A DNA stretch of 9,506 nt, from NCBI GenBank assembly GCA_025454125.1, contig JALOPA010000052.1, positions 1 through 9,506 on the forward strand. Direction: 5' to 3'. This document shows positions 1 to 5,608 of the stretch, in pieces. A program made the position numbers and the translations under genes. The stretch is from Thermodesulfobacteriota bacterium. Lineage in GTDB: Bacteria > Desulfobacterota > DSM-4660 > Desulfatiglandales > HGW-15. Position 1 is the first letter of the stretch. Each line of letters begins with the position of its first letter. Under the pieces are notes generated by a model. The model was not told the origin of the DNA, made no database searches, and saw only the letters and a program-made list of their open reading frames with translations.

Positions 1-55
1 GCTCGAAGCTTTTGCGCAAATGGTCGTCATCGTCAATGATCAAAATGGTGTCCAC
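1..55 (-). CDS. Response regulator, N-terminal fragment (runs off left edge)
   Basis: Read on the minus strand, a GTG at 55-53 opens a frame beginning M-D-T-I-L-I-I-D-D-D-D-H-L-R-K-S-F-E, and all 18 codons are open to the window edge. The hydrophobic strand followed by an acidic Asp cluster is the start of a CheY-like receiver domain; the Asp cluster binds Mg2+ next to the phosphoacceptor. An AGGAG ribosome binding site lies 7 bases before the GTG and fixes the start. The output domain is outside the window, so its family is unknown. An NtrC-type regulator is plausible because the kinase upstream resembles partners of that class. It probably pairs with the kinase at 355-1833, about 300 bases upstream in the same direction. 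Confidence 0.8.
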   Translation of the reverse strand, partial: MDTILIIDDDDHLRKSFE

Positions 56-62
56 GGCTTGA

Positions 63-67
63 CTCCT
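63..67 (-). promoter_or_regulatory. Ribosome binding site of the truncated response regulator
   Basis: Minus-strand AGGAG, seven bases upstream of the GTG start at 55-53. It is the main reason for accepting a GTG start for this short visible fragment. Confidence 0.7.
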
Positions 68-151
68 ATCGATCTAGGCCTCTTATTATGGTCTTCCTTG
101 ACGTATATCAGAAGAACCCTCGCCTCCAGTTTTGGTTTTGCACCGGGATGC

Positions 152-299
152 AGGCACAAAGTCGCAGAGGCACACAGGCACAAGAAAAAAAGAGACAAAG
201 TGACAAAGGTGCAACCCGCCACACTCATGGCGGGCGAGAGGCACAAAGGAGAAAGAACCCGTCTGCTCTGTCCCTTTGGCCCTCTGTGCCTTTGTGCCT
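152..299. repeat. Imperfect inverted repeat with central hairpin
   Basis: The left arm at 152-170 (AGGCACAAAGTCGCAGAGG) matches the reverse complement of 281-299 at 16 of 19 positions. Further GGCACA/GACAAAG words lie inside both arms. In the middle, 215-221 (CCCGCCA) pairs perfectly with 228-234 (TGGCGGG) around a six-base loop. The whole resembles a dispersed non-coding repeat that can fold back on itself. It carries no transposase. Confidence 0.55.
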
Positions 300-354
300 G
301 TGTTCATCCTCCCTTTTGTCCCTCAAGCTATCGGCATCAGCCGACAGCCGTTGA

Positions 355-1833
355 CTAGGTGGCAATGACGGGCAGGATCAGGGAGAACTCGGCCCCCTGT
401 CCTTCCCTCGATTCAAGATTCAAAAGCCCTCCGTGCTCTTCCACGATGCGGGCCGCAATGCTCAGGCCCAGGCCGGAACCTTCCTCCTTGGTGGTGAAAA
501 AGGGCTGGAAGATCTTCTCACGGAGCCCCTCCTCGATGCCGGGACCGCTGTCGCGGATTCGAACCACGGCAACCTGACCGAGCGAGGCATCAAGGGTTTC
601 TTCCTCTCGGATGACCATGGATCCGCCCCCTTTCATGGCCTCACAGGCATTCACGAGGATGTTCACGAGAACTTCCTTGAGCCGGTCGGGGTCCGCCTGC
701 ACCAGCGGCAACCGTTCGCCGCGCTCGACCTGCACGCTCACCTGGTAGGACTCCAAGCGATGGGTCATGAGCTTCAGAGCCAGGTCCACGATTTCAGAGG
801 GGCTGATCGTCTGCATCCGAAGCTTGGGAGGCCGAGAGAACTCGAGGAAACTCTGAACCAGACTGTCGATGTGAAGAATCTCCTCCGAGATCACCTGAAA
901 GTCCTCTTTCTGCTGCGGGTTCAGGTCCAGGCTGCGGTCAAGAGAAAAAAGGCGCATCTTCACGGAGGTCAGAGGATTGCGAATGCTGTGAGCCATGTTG
1001 GCCGCGAGCTTTCCCACCACCACCATCTTTTCGGCTTGGAGCAGGTGCTCACGGCTCTTTTCCAACTCGGTCTGCGTTTGATCGATTCCTTCGATGAGGC
1101 CCCGGACGCTGCGACTGAGGACCTTGACTTCATCTTCGGCTTCTTCCGGCCTTGCGCCGGGATTGGCCTCCTGAGCCAGCCTTCGCAGGGGCTCCAGAAT
1201 GTCGTTGACCAGCACGAAGGCCAACACGATCCCCAGAAGCAGGACCGCGAGGACGGCGGTTCCGGCAATCGGTCGCAGCTTCTCGGCCTGGGCATAGCTC
1301 TGGTCTTTGAGGAGCGCGATGCGTTTGGTGTAAAAATCCTTGAACTGTCTGCAGAGCTCCAGCACCCTTGAGAAGGCTTTGCTCACCTCTTTGAGAAGCC
1401 TCTGAGCGGTTTCGCTGTCACGGGTTTTGAAAAATTCGATGCTCTGATCCTTCAGAATGGTGTAACGAAGATACTCCGAGTCGAGCTGATCGAGGAGGTG
1501 TTTCTGGGAGGCATCGAGTGTCAGGACTCGAGCTCTTGCGAGCTGCGTCTTGAAGGTTTTCTGAGATTCGCCGAGGGCTTCCAGCCAGCGGGCGTCCCCG
1601 TCCAGAAGAAAATGAGAGGTATCGCCCCGCTGCTGGATCAACGCGGACTCCAGAGCTTCGGCGACCTGGTAGGCCGCAAGGTTCTTGTCGACCAGATCGG
1701 CGAGGAGGCTCTCCATGCGGTAGGTGTACCAGACCATGATCAGGCCGCCCACCAGCGTGATCGCCACCAGAGCGGTGAGGACCGTGTACACGCGAACCCG
1801 AAGGCTGATTGTTCTCCACCACCTCAGATTCAT
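355..1833 (-). CDS. Membrane sensor histidine kinase with four-helix periplasmic domain
   Basis: 492-residue sensor kinase. A membrane helix at about 12-36 is followed by an extracytoplasmic, helix-rich domain (about 37-188, four-helix-bundle style as in chemoreceptors). A second helix (about 190-210) leads into a HAMP-like linker (211-260). The HisKA dimerisation helix has phosphoacceptor His282 in AHSIRNP. The ATPase domain shows the N box (NILVNACEA, 391-399), G1 box (DSGPGI, 428-433), F box (IFQPFFTTK, 441-449) and G2 box (GSGLGLS, 452-458). The residue after His282 is Ser, whereas most HisKA kinases have Glu. The ATG lies 13 bases after the zraR stop, and a GAGGG overlapping that stop serves as ribosome site, so it is co-transcribed with zraSR. 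The ligand is not evident. The likely partner is the regulator at 1-55, though crosstalk with ZraR is possible. Confidence 0.92.
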   Translation of the reverse strand: MNLRWWRTISLRVRVYTVLTALVAITLVGGLIMVWYTYRMESLLADLVDKNLAAYQVAEALESALIQQRGDTSHFLLDGDARWLEALGESQKTFKTQLARARVLTLDASQKHLLDQLDSEYLRYTILKDQSIEFFKTRDSETAQRLLKEVSKAFSRVLELCRQFKDFYTKRIALLKDQSYAQAEKLRPIAGTAVLAVLLLGIVLAFVLVNDILEPLRRLAQEANPGARPEEAEDEVKVLSRSVRGLIEGIDQTQTELEKSREHLLQAEKMVVVGKLAANMAHSIRNPLTSVKMRLFSLDRSLDLNPQQKEDFQVISEEILHIDSLVQSFLEFSRPPKLRMQTISPSEIVDLALKLMTHRLESYQVSVQVERGERLPLVQADPDRLKEVLVNILVNACEAMKGGGSMVIREEETLDASLGQVAVVRIRDSGPGIEEGLREKIFQPFFTTKEEGSGLGLSIAARIVEEHGGLLNLESREGQGAEFSLILPVIAT

Positions 1834-1846
1834 GGACCGTTATCCC

Positions 1847-3205
1847 TCAGGAGAGAACCCCGTATTTCCTCAGCTTGGCTTGGAGCGTTTTCCGGGTGAT
1901 GCCCAGGCGTCTTGCCGCCTCGCTCTTGTTGCCTCCGGTGATCTCCATGGCATTCAGAATGGTCGCTTTCTCGACCTCTTCGAGGGGAAGGTCACCGGAA
2001 AACGTCTCCTTTGAAAAGGGTTTTGCAGCGTCCTGAGCAAGAAGCGGGAGGTCTCCCGTGTCCAGGTACTCCGACCTCGCCAGCACCACCCCCCGCTCCA
2101 CCGCATTCATCAGCTCCCTCACGTTGCCGGGCCAGTCGTGCTTGAGCAGCCGATCCATGGCCTGGGGAGTGAACCCTTTCATTTTTTTGTGGTTCTTTTC
2201 GGAAAAGGCTCTCAGGAAATGCTGAGCGAGCAAAGGGATGTCTTCCCGACGCTGCCGCAGGGGAGGGAGGACGAGCGTGACCACATTGAGGCGATAGTAA
2301 AGGTCCTCTCTGAATCGGCCGTTCTGGATTTCCTGGAGCAGGTCCTTGTTGGTCGCGGCAATCACTCGCACATCCACCCGGAGGAGCTCCTCGCCCCCCA
2401 CCCGGGTAAACTCCCTCTCCTGAAGGACGCGGAGAAGCTTCACCTGCATGGCCGAGGGCATTTCGCTCACCTCGTCCAGAAAGAGGGTTCCCCGGTGGGC
2501 CTGGAGAAACCGCCCCTCTTTTCTCTTGTAGGCGCCCGTGAAGGCCCCTTTTTCGTGCCCGAAGAGCTCGGACTCCAGGAGGGTCTCCGTGATGGCGGCG
2601 CAGTTGATCTTCACAAAGGGAGCATCCTTGCGCGGGCTGTTGAAGTGAATGGCGCCGGCGATCAGTTCCTGGCCCGTGCCGGACTCCCCTGTGACGAGGA
2701 CGGTCGCTTCTGTAGGCGAGACCTGGGCCACGGTCTCCAGGAGCCTGGCCATGGCCTGGCTTCTCCCGATGAGGTTTCGCCGGTCAAAGTGGCTGCCGAG
2801 GCTTTCGCGAAGAAGCCGGTTCTCTTCCTTGAGGTGGAGGTGATCCATGGCCCTTTCCATGGTGAGGCGGAGCTCGTCAAAATCGAGAGGTTTGGTCAGG
2901 TAGTCGTAGGCCCCGTTCTTGAGCGCCTCGACCGCGGTCTCCACCGAAGAGAAGGCCGTCATGAGGATCACGGGGATGGAGGGATTGAAAGCTTTGATCT
3001 CCGTCAGAGCCTGAAGCCCGGAAACCGTGATCATGCGGATATCCATGAGCACCAGATCAAAGGCCTGGTGCTGAACCTTTTCAATGGCGGCGGCGCCGTC
3101 GTCGGCCTCTGTGACCCCGTAGCCCCAGCCGGAGAGAAGGGTGCGGAGCATGGTCCGATGGCCCGAATCGTCATCGACGACGAGGATGGTGTTTTTCTTT
3201 TCCAT
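1847..3205 (-). CDS. zraR: Sigma-54 dependent response regulator, ZraR/HydG-like (NtrC family)
   Basis: 452 residues in three domains. The receiver (about 5-118) has acidic residues D11-D13, phosphoacceptor D55, T83 and K105. The AAA+ sigma-54 activator domain (about 143-373) has the sigma-54 contact loop GAFTGA at 220-225, Walker B LFLDE at 241-245 and arginine-finger region FREDLYYRL at 298-306. The C-terminal Fis-type helix-turn-helix is at about 425-449. It should activate sigma-54 RNA polymerase at the zraP and zraS promoters after phosphorylation by ZraS. Oddities: Walker A reads GESGTGQE, with Gln179 where Lys is usual, and the receiver loop reads MDIRMI instead of MDxRMP. I chose ATG 3205 because MEKKNTILVVDDD is a normal receiver start, although the ribosome site is weak. 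A TTG at 3277 would add 24 residues. The family assignment is firm; the symbol rests on synteny with zraS and zraP. Confidence 0.9.
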   Translation of the reverse strand: MEKKNTILVVDDDSGHRTMLRTLLSGWGYGVTEADDGAAAIEKVQHQAFDLVLMDIRMITVSGLQALTEIKAFNPSIPVILMTAFSSVETAVEALKNGAYDYLTKPLDFDELRLTMERAMDHLHLKEENRLLRESLGSHFDRRNLIGRSQAMARLLETVAQVSPTEATVLVTGESGTGQELIAGAIHFNSPRKDAPFVKINCAAITETLLESELFGHEKGAFTGAYKRKEGRFLQAHRGTLFLDEVSEMPSAMQVKLLRVLQEREFTRVGGEELLRVDVRVIAATNKDLLQEIQNGRFREDLYYRLNVVTLVLPPLRQRREDIPLLAQHFLRAFSEKNHKKMKGFTPQAMDRLLKHDWPGNVRELMNAVERGVVLARSEYLDTGDLPLLAQDAAKPFSKETFSGDLPLEEVEKATILNAMEITGGNKSEAARRLGITRKTLQAKLRKYGVLS

Positions 3206-3243
3206 AAGCGGATGCACACCGTTGATTGGGATCAAACGTGGAT

Positions 3244-3262
3244 CGAGCCCGCCCAGGGCTCG
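3244..3262 (-). other. Stem-loop in the zraS-zraR gap
   Basis: CGAGCCC (3244-3250) and GGGCTCG (3256-3262) form a perfect 7-bp stem with a 5-base loop, inside the 99-base gap between zraS and the chosen zraR start. No T-run follows on the minus strand, so it does not look like a terminator. It could be an mRNA processing or stability element that sets the zraS:zraR ratio (inference). If zraR began at the TTG at 3277 it would lie inside the coding region. Confidence 0.4.
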
Positions 3263-3304
3263 AAAACCTTGACGCAACGATTGGAAGACACAACCCCTGG
3301 GACA

Positions 3305-4708
3305 TCAGGCCTCCGCTGCCGGCAAAAACACGGTCACCGTGGTTCCGCGACCGATTTCGCTTGTCGCTCTCACCTCCCCTCCGTGGGCCTCGATGATCTT
3401 GTGCACGATCGCAAGACCAAGGCCTGTGCCGGTTTGCCTGGTCGTGAAATAGGGGTCGAAAATGTGCTCCAGATCTTCTTTGCCGATTCCGGATCCCGTG
3501 TCGGAAACCGCGATCTTCACGCGCCGGGAGTCCTCCTCCTCGGACAGGACGACGGTGAGCGTGCCGCCCTGGCCCATGGCCTCTACGGCGTTCAGGTAGA
3601 GATTCAGCAGCACCTGGTTGATTCCGTCCGGATCCAGTTCCACCTCCTTGATCTCTGAAGGGAGGTGCGAATGCAGTCGAATCGCTCTTGCCGAGGCCTG
3701 CCTCTCGATCATCTTGAGGGAGTGCTGGATCAGGCTCTGGAGGGAAGCCCGCTTCTTTTGAATGACCGGGGGCCGGGCGAAATCCAGGAGCTGGGTGATG
3801 ACCCGGTTGAGCCGATCCACCTCCTGAATCATGATCTCGGAGGTCTTCTGGTCCTCGGGGTTGTCCCTGTAGCGCTCCTTAAAATAGGTAGCGAAGCCCT
3901 TGATGGAACTCAAGGGGTTTCTGATTTCGTGGGCGACCCCGGCGGCCAGTCTTCCGAGGGATGCAAGGCGCCTGCTGGTTTCCAGTTCCTTTTCCAAGCT
4001 TGTCAGCGATGTGCGGGTTGAGCGGTAAGCTTGGGCGAGGAAAAGAGAGAACACCCCGGCAAACCCGATGAGGAGGAGGACGGCGGCGATCAGGATCGTG
4101 TTGGTCGTGTCCTGCTTCCTGGCCGCCTCGATAGGGCCCATGTCCAGGCCTACGAAAATGACCTCAGGCTGTTCAGGGGGAATCCCTTCCCTCATTTCTT
4201 TCGGCCACGAGCCGGGCATCCGTCCGCCGTGCATGGGCCGGAAAGGAACTCGAGTAGGCGAGAATCGGCGAAAGACCTCGAAGGTGGACGTTCCCTCAGG
4301 CCCGGCAATCTGCCGCCACTGCACCTTGTCCGACCGGGAGATGCGCTGGAGATCCAAGCCGGTCCCGTGCGTTTTTCCGACATCCTCCTCGTCGCTGTGT
4401 GCAAGGATAGTCCCGGACGCATCGGTGACGATGACGTAGACAATGTCGGGTGTTTGTGCCGTCTCGCTGAGGAGCCTTTGAACACGGAAGCTTCCTCCGC
4501 GCATGCCCATCATGCCGGTCCTGGTGCCCGCTTCAATGGATCGGATCAGAGCTGAGCCCTTCTCCGTCAGCAACCGGACGACATACTCCCTTTCTTTGCT
4601 GATGTTCTGAAGGGTCCAGAACACAAAGATGGGAACGAGAACAGCCACAGCTCCAATGATGATCCAGGGAGGGACCGCAATGACATACTGCTTCAATCCT
4701 TTAGTCAT
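3305..4708 (-). CDS. zraS: ZraS/HydH-like sensor histidine kinase
   Basis: 467 residues from the chosen ATG, close to the size I recall for enterobacterial ZraS. A membrane helix at about 13-33 is followed by a periplasmic sensor region (about 36-203). This contains PDIVYVIVTDASGTILAHS (single-Cache/PAS-like) and a Met/His/Gly patch near 158-168 (PMHGGRMPG) that could contact metal (inference). A second helix (about 204-225) leads to HisKA with His260 in AHEIRNPLSSIKG. The ATPase domain has N box NLYLNAVEA (369-377), G1 DTGSGI (403-408), F box IFDPYFTT (416-423) and G2 GTGLGLA (427-433). It should phosphorylate ZraR in response to envelope metal or stress. An upstream in-frame start at 4834 is rejected because the sigma-54 promoter (4739-4754) and a G-rich ribosome site (4717-4721) lie inside that extension. 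It is divergent from zraP, as in Escherichia coli. Confidence 0.93.
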   Translation of the reverse strand: MTKGLKQYVIAVPPWIIIGAVAVLVPIFVFWTLQNISKEREYVVRLLTEKGSALIRSIEAGTRTGMMGMRGGSFRVQRLLSETAQTPDIVYVIVTDASGTILAHSDEEDVGKTHGTGLDLQRISRSDKVQWRQIAGPEGTSTFEVFRRFSPTRVPFRPMHGGRMPGSWPKEMREGIPPEQPEVIFVGLDMGPIEAARKQDTTNTILIAAVLLLIGFAGVFSLFLAQAYRSTRTSLTSLEKELETSRRLASLGRLAAGVAHEIRNPLSSIKGFATYFKERYRDNPEDQKTSEIMIQEVDRLNRVITQLLDFARPPVIQKKRASLQSLIQHSLKMIERQASARAIRLHSHLPSEIKEVELDPDGINQVLLNLYLNAVEAMGQGGTLTVVLSEEEDSRRVKIAVSDTGSGIGKEDLEHIFDPYFTTRQTGTGLGLAIVHKIIEAHGGEVRATSEIGRGTTVTVFLPAAEA

Positions 4709-4716
4709 GTTCCATG

Positions 4717-4721
4717 CCCCC
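4717..4721 (-). promoter_or_regulatory. Ribosome binding site of zraS
   Basis: Minus-strand GGGGG, eight bases before the ATG at 4708-4706. It is not canonical AGGAGG. It fits the start that follows directly on the predicted sigma-54 transcript and excludes the longer N-terminus. Confidence 0.45.
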
Positions 4722-4738
4722 GCAGACCACACCAGAGA

Positions 4739-4754
4739 AGCAATACCGATACCA
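4739..4754 (-). promoter_or_regulatory. Sigma-54 (-24/-12) promoter of the zraS-zraR operon
   Basis: Minus-strand TGGTATCGGTATTGCT matches the layout TGG-N9-TTGCW, with the invariant GG and GC exactly ten bases apart. Transcription would begin near 4728, giving a leader of about 20 bases before the zraS ATG at 4708. It mirrors the promoter at 4955-4970 and implies positive autoregulation by ZraR. Confidence 0.72.
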
Positions 4755-4808
4755 GATTTTATTCCCCAAGGATATAAACACAAAGGCCTTGGCCCGTCGT
4801 ATCGTCTT

Positions 4809-4823
4809 GGATACTTTTTACCC
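4809..4823. promoter_or_regulatory. Putative ZraR operator (UAS copy 1)
   Basis: GGATACTTTTTACCC is an imperfect palindrome. Its reverse complement, GGGTAAAAAGTATCC, is identical at 12 of 15 positions to the second copy at 4841-4855. The centre (4816) is about 88 bases upstream of the predicted zraS start of transcription and about 165 upstream of that of zraP. Assignment to ZraR is inferred from position. Confidence 0.55.
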
Positions 4824-4840
4824 ATATGAGCCAACTGACC

Positions 4841-4855
4841 GGGTAATTATTATCC
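4841..4855. promoter_or_regulatory. Putative ZraR operator (UAS copy 2)
   Basis: GGGTAATTATTATCC has 7-base arms that pair at six of seven positions around base 4848. Its centre is 32 bp from that of copy 1, about three helical turns, so both sites would face the same side of the DNA. It lies about 120-135 bases from either predicted transcription start, typical for enhancer sites of sigma-54 activators. Confidence 0.58.
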
Positions 4856-4954
4856 ATACTTGGAGTGCCCTTTCAAGAAAAACATGGAGGTTAGAGGCAC
4901 AGAATAAATATTTTCACAAATGATGTCAAAGACTTGCAAACAAAAAACAAATCA

Positions 4955-4970
4955 TGGCATAGCCTTTGCT
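4955..4970 (+). promoter_or_regulatory. Sigma-54 (-24/-12) promoter of zraP
   Basis: TGGCATAGCCTTTGCT is a near-consensus match to TGGCACG-N4-TTGCW, with GG (4956-4957) and GC (4968-4969) ten bases apart. The predicted start near 4981 gives a leader of about 38 bases to the zraP ATG. Confidence 0.85.
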
Positions 4971-5001
4971 CTCTTGAGTAGACATAAGAAAACAATTCCT
5001 T

Positions 5002-5010
5002 GGAGGAGGT
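5002..5010 (+). promoter_or_regulatory. Strong ribosome binding site of zraP
   Basis: GGAGGAGGT, an almost full anti-16S match, lies 8 bases before the ATG at 5019. It suggests that zraP is made in large amounts once transcribed. Confidence 0.8.
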
Positions 5011-5018
5011 AATAAGAA

Positions 5019-5543
5019 ATGAAGAGAGCCTTGACAGTGGTTGGAATCATGGTACTGGTCGCGGCGGTGGCCATCCCGGTTATGGCGCAGGGCCCTGGAG
5101 CAGGAAGAGGCCGAATGATGCAGGGGTATGGGCCTGGCGACCCGGCCAACTGCCCTCGCTACGGCGCATGGAACGACAATCTCACCGCCGAGCAGAAAAC
5201 TCAACTCGACAAGCTTCACCAGAAATTCTTCGACGATACGGCCGCAGTGCGAAGCCAGATGGCGGCCAAGCAGTCGGAACTCGGCATACTGATGAACACG
5301 TCCAATCCTGATCTGGAAAAAGCCAAGGGGCTCCAGAAGGAGATCAACGACCTGAGAGGCAAGATGGGCCAGGAGAGAATCAAGCTCTTTGCCGAAGAGA
5401 AAAAGATCAACCCTGATGCGCGGTTCGGTATGGGCTGGGGCCGCGGCGGAATGAAGGGCGGCGGGCCTTGCGGCGGTGGTGCGGGTATGGGCTACGGCCG
5501 GGGGATGGGACGCGGTTTCGGCGGGGGACCCTGCTGGAACTAA
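5019..5543 (+). CDS. zraP: ZraP-like periplasmic metal-resistance protein
   Basis: 174 residues. A Sec signal peptide (KR, hydrophobic 5-20, VMA-Q) is probably cleaved after Ala23. The mature protein has a helical core (about 53-128) starting NLTAEQKTQLDKLHQKF, the pattern of the ZraP/Spy-like heavy-metal-resistance family, whose members form oligomers with chaperone or metal-buffer roles in the periplasm. The tail (137-174) is a Gly/Met/Arg-rich repeat with two GGGPC units ending at Cys151 and Cys172; Cys45 is the third Cys. The only His is His67, so the His-rich zinc motifs described for enterobacterial ZraP are missing. Met and Cys ligands may mean a softer metal such as Cu(I) or Ag(I) (inference). 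It is expressed from its own sigma-54 promoter divergent from zraS and ends at a strong terminator. Confidence 0.88.
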   Translation: MKRALTVVGIMVLVAAVAIPVMAQGPGAGRGRMMQGYGPGDPANCPRYGAWNDNLTAEQKTQLDKLHQKFFDDTAAVRSQMAAKQSELGILMNTSNPDLEKAKGLQKEINDLRGKMGQERIKLFAEEKKINPDARFGMGWGRGGMKGGGPCGGGAGMGYGRGMGRGFGGGPCWN

Positions 5544-5559
5544 ACCAGGAACGCAAACC

Positions 5560-5600
5560 AAAACAGAAAGGGCGGACAATGTGTCCGCCCTTTCTGTTTT
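5560..5600. terminator. Bidirectional intrinsic terminator
   Basis: Arms 5560-5578 and 5582-5600 are a perfect 19-bp inverted repeat around a 3-base ATG centre. Outer A-runs and T-runs place U-rich tails at the end in both directions. It lies 16 bases after the zraP stop and 8 bases after the end of the convergent permease gene, so it can end both transcripts. Confidence 0.92.
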
Positions 5601-5608
5601 ACATCTCT

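Larger units (their letters stand above)
56..354. other. Spacer between second kinase and second regulator; no gene seen
   Basis: About 300 bases separate the kinase stop from the regulator start. The stretch is rich in GGCACAAAG/CAGAGG-like words in both orientations, which gives several short open frames without convincing start sites or protein features. It holds a long imperfect inverted repeat (152-170 with 281-299) and two small hairpins, at 215-234 and 331-344. The latter is a 5-bp stem with an ATCA loop just after the kinase stop. It has no following T-run, so it is not a clear intrinsic terminator. I see no convincing sigma-70 or sigma-54 promoter for the downstream regulator. Confidence 0.5.

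Noticed and set aside
20..358. Overlapping short open frames in the left spacer, on both strands
   Set aside because: They arise from GGCACAAAG-like repeats, have no ribosome sites or motifs, and overlap the start of the truncated response regulator.
433..1371. A 312-codon plus-strand open frame opposite the second kinase
   Set aside because: It is His- and Gln-rich without motifs, with no credible ribosome site, and lies fully inside a recognisable kinase gene.
3206..3277. A TTG start giving ZraR 24 more residues
   Set aside because: Receiver domains normally begin just before the ILVVDDD strand and the extension has no domain pattern. It cannot be fully excluded, because the ATG at 3205 has only a weak ribosome site.
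2138..3658. A 506-codon open frame on the plus strand spanning the zraR-zraS junction
   Set aside because: It is antisense to two clearly recognised genes, its translation shows no domain pattern, and long antisense frames are expected opposite GC-rich genes.
4783..4794. AAGGCCTTGGCC palindrome in the zraS-zraP gap as an operator
   Set aside because: It is short with a 2-base centre, is not repeated, and does not share the pattern of the two phased sites.
4709..4834. An extra 42-residue N-terminus for ZraS from an upstream in-frame start
   Set aside because: The sigma-54 promoter at 4739-4754 and the ribosome site at 4717-4721 lie within it, and its residues do not resemble a ZraS N-terminus.
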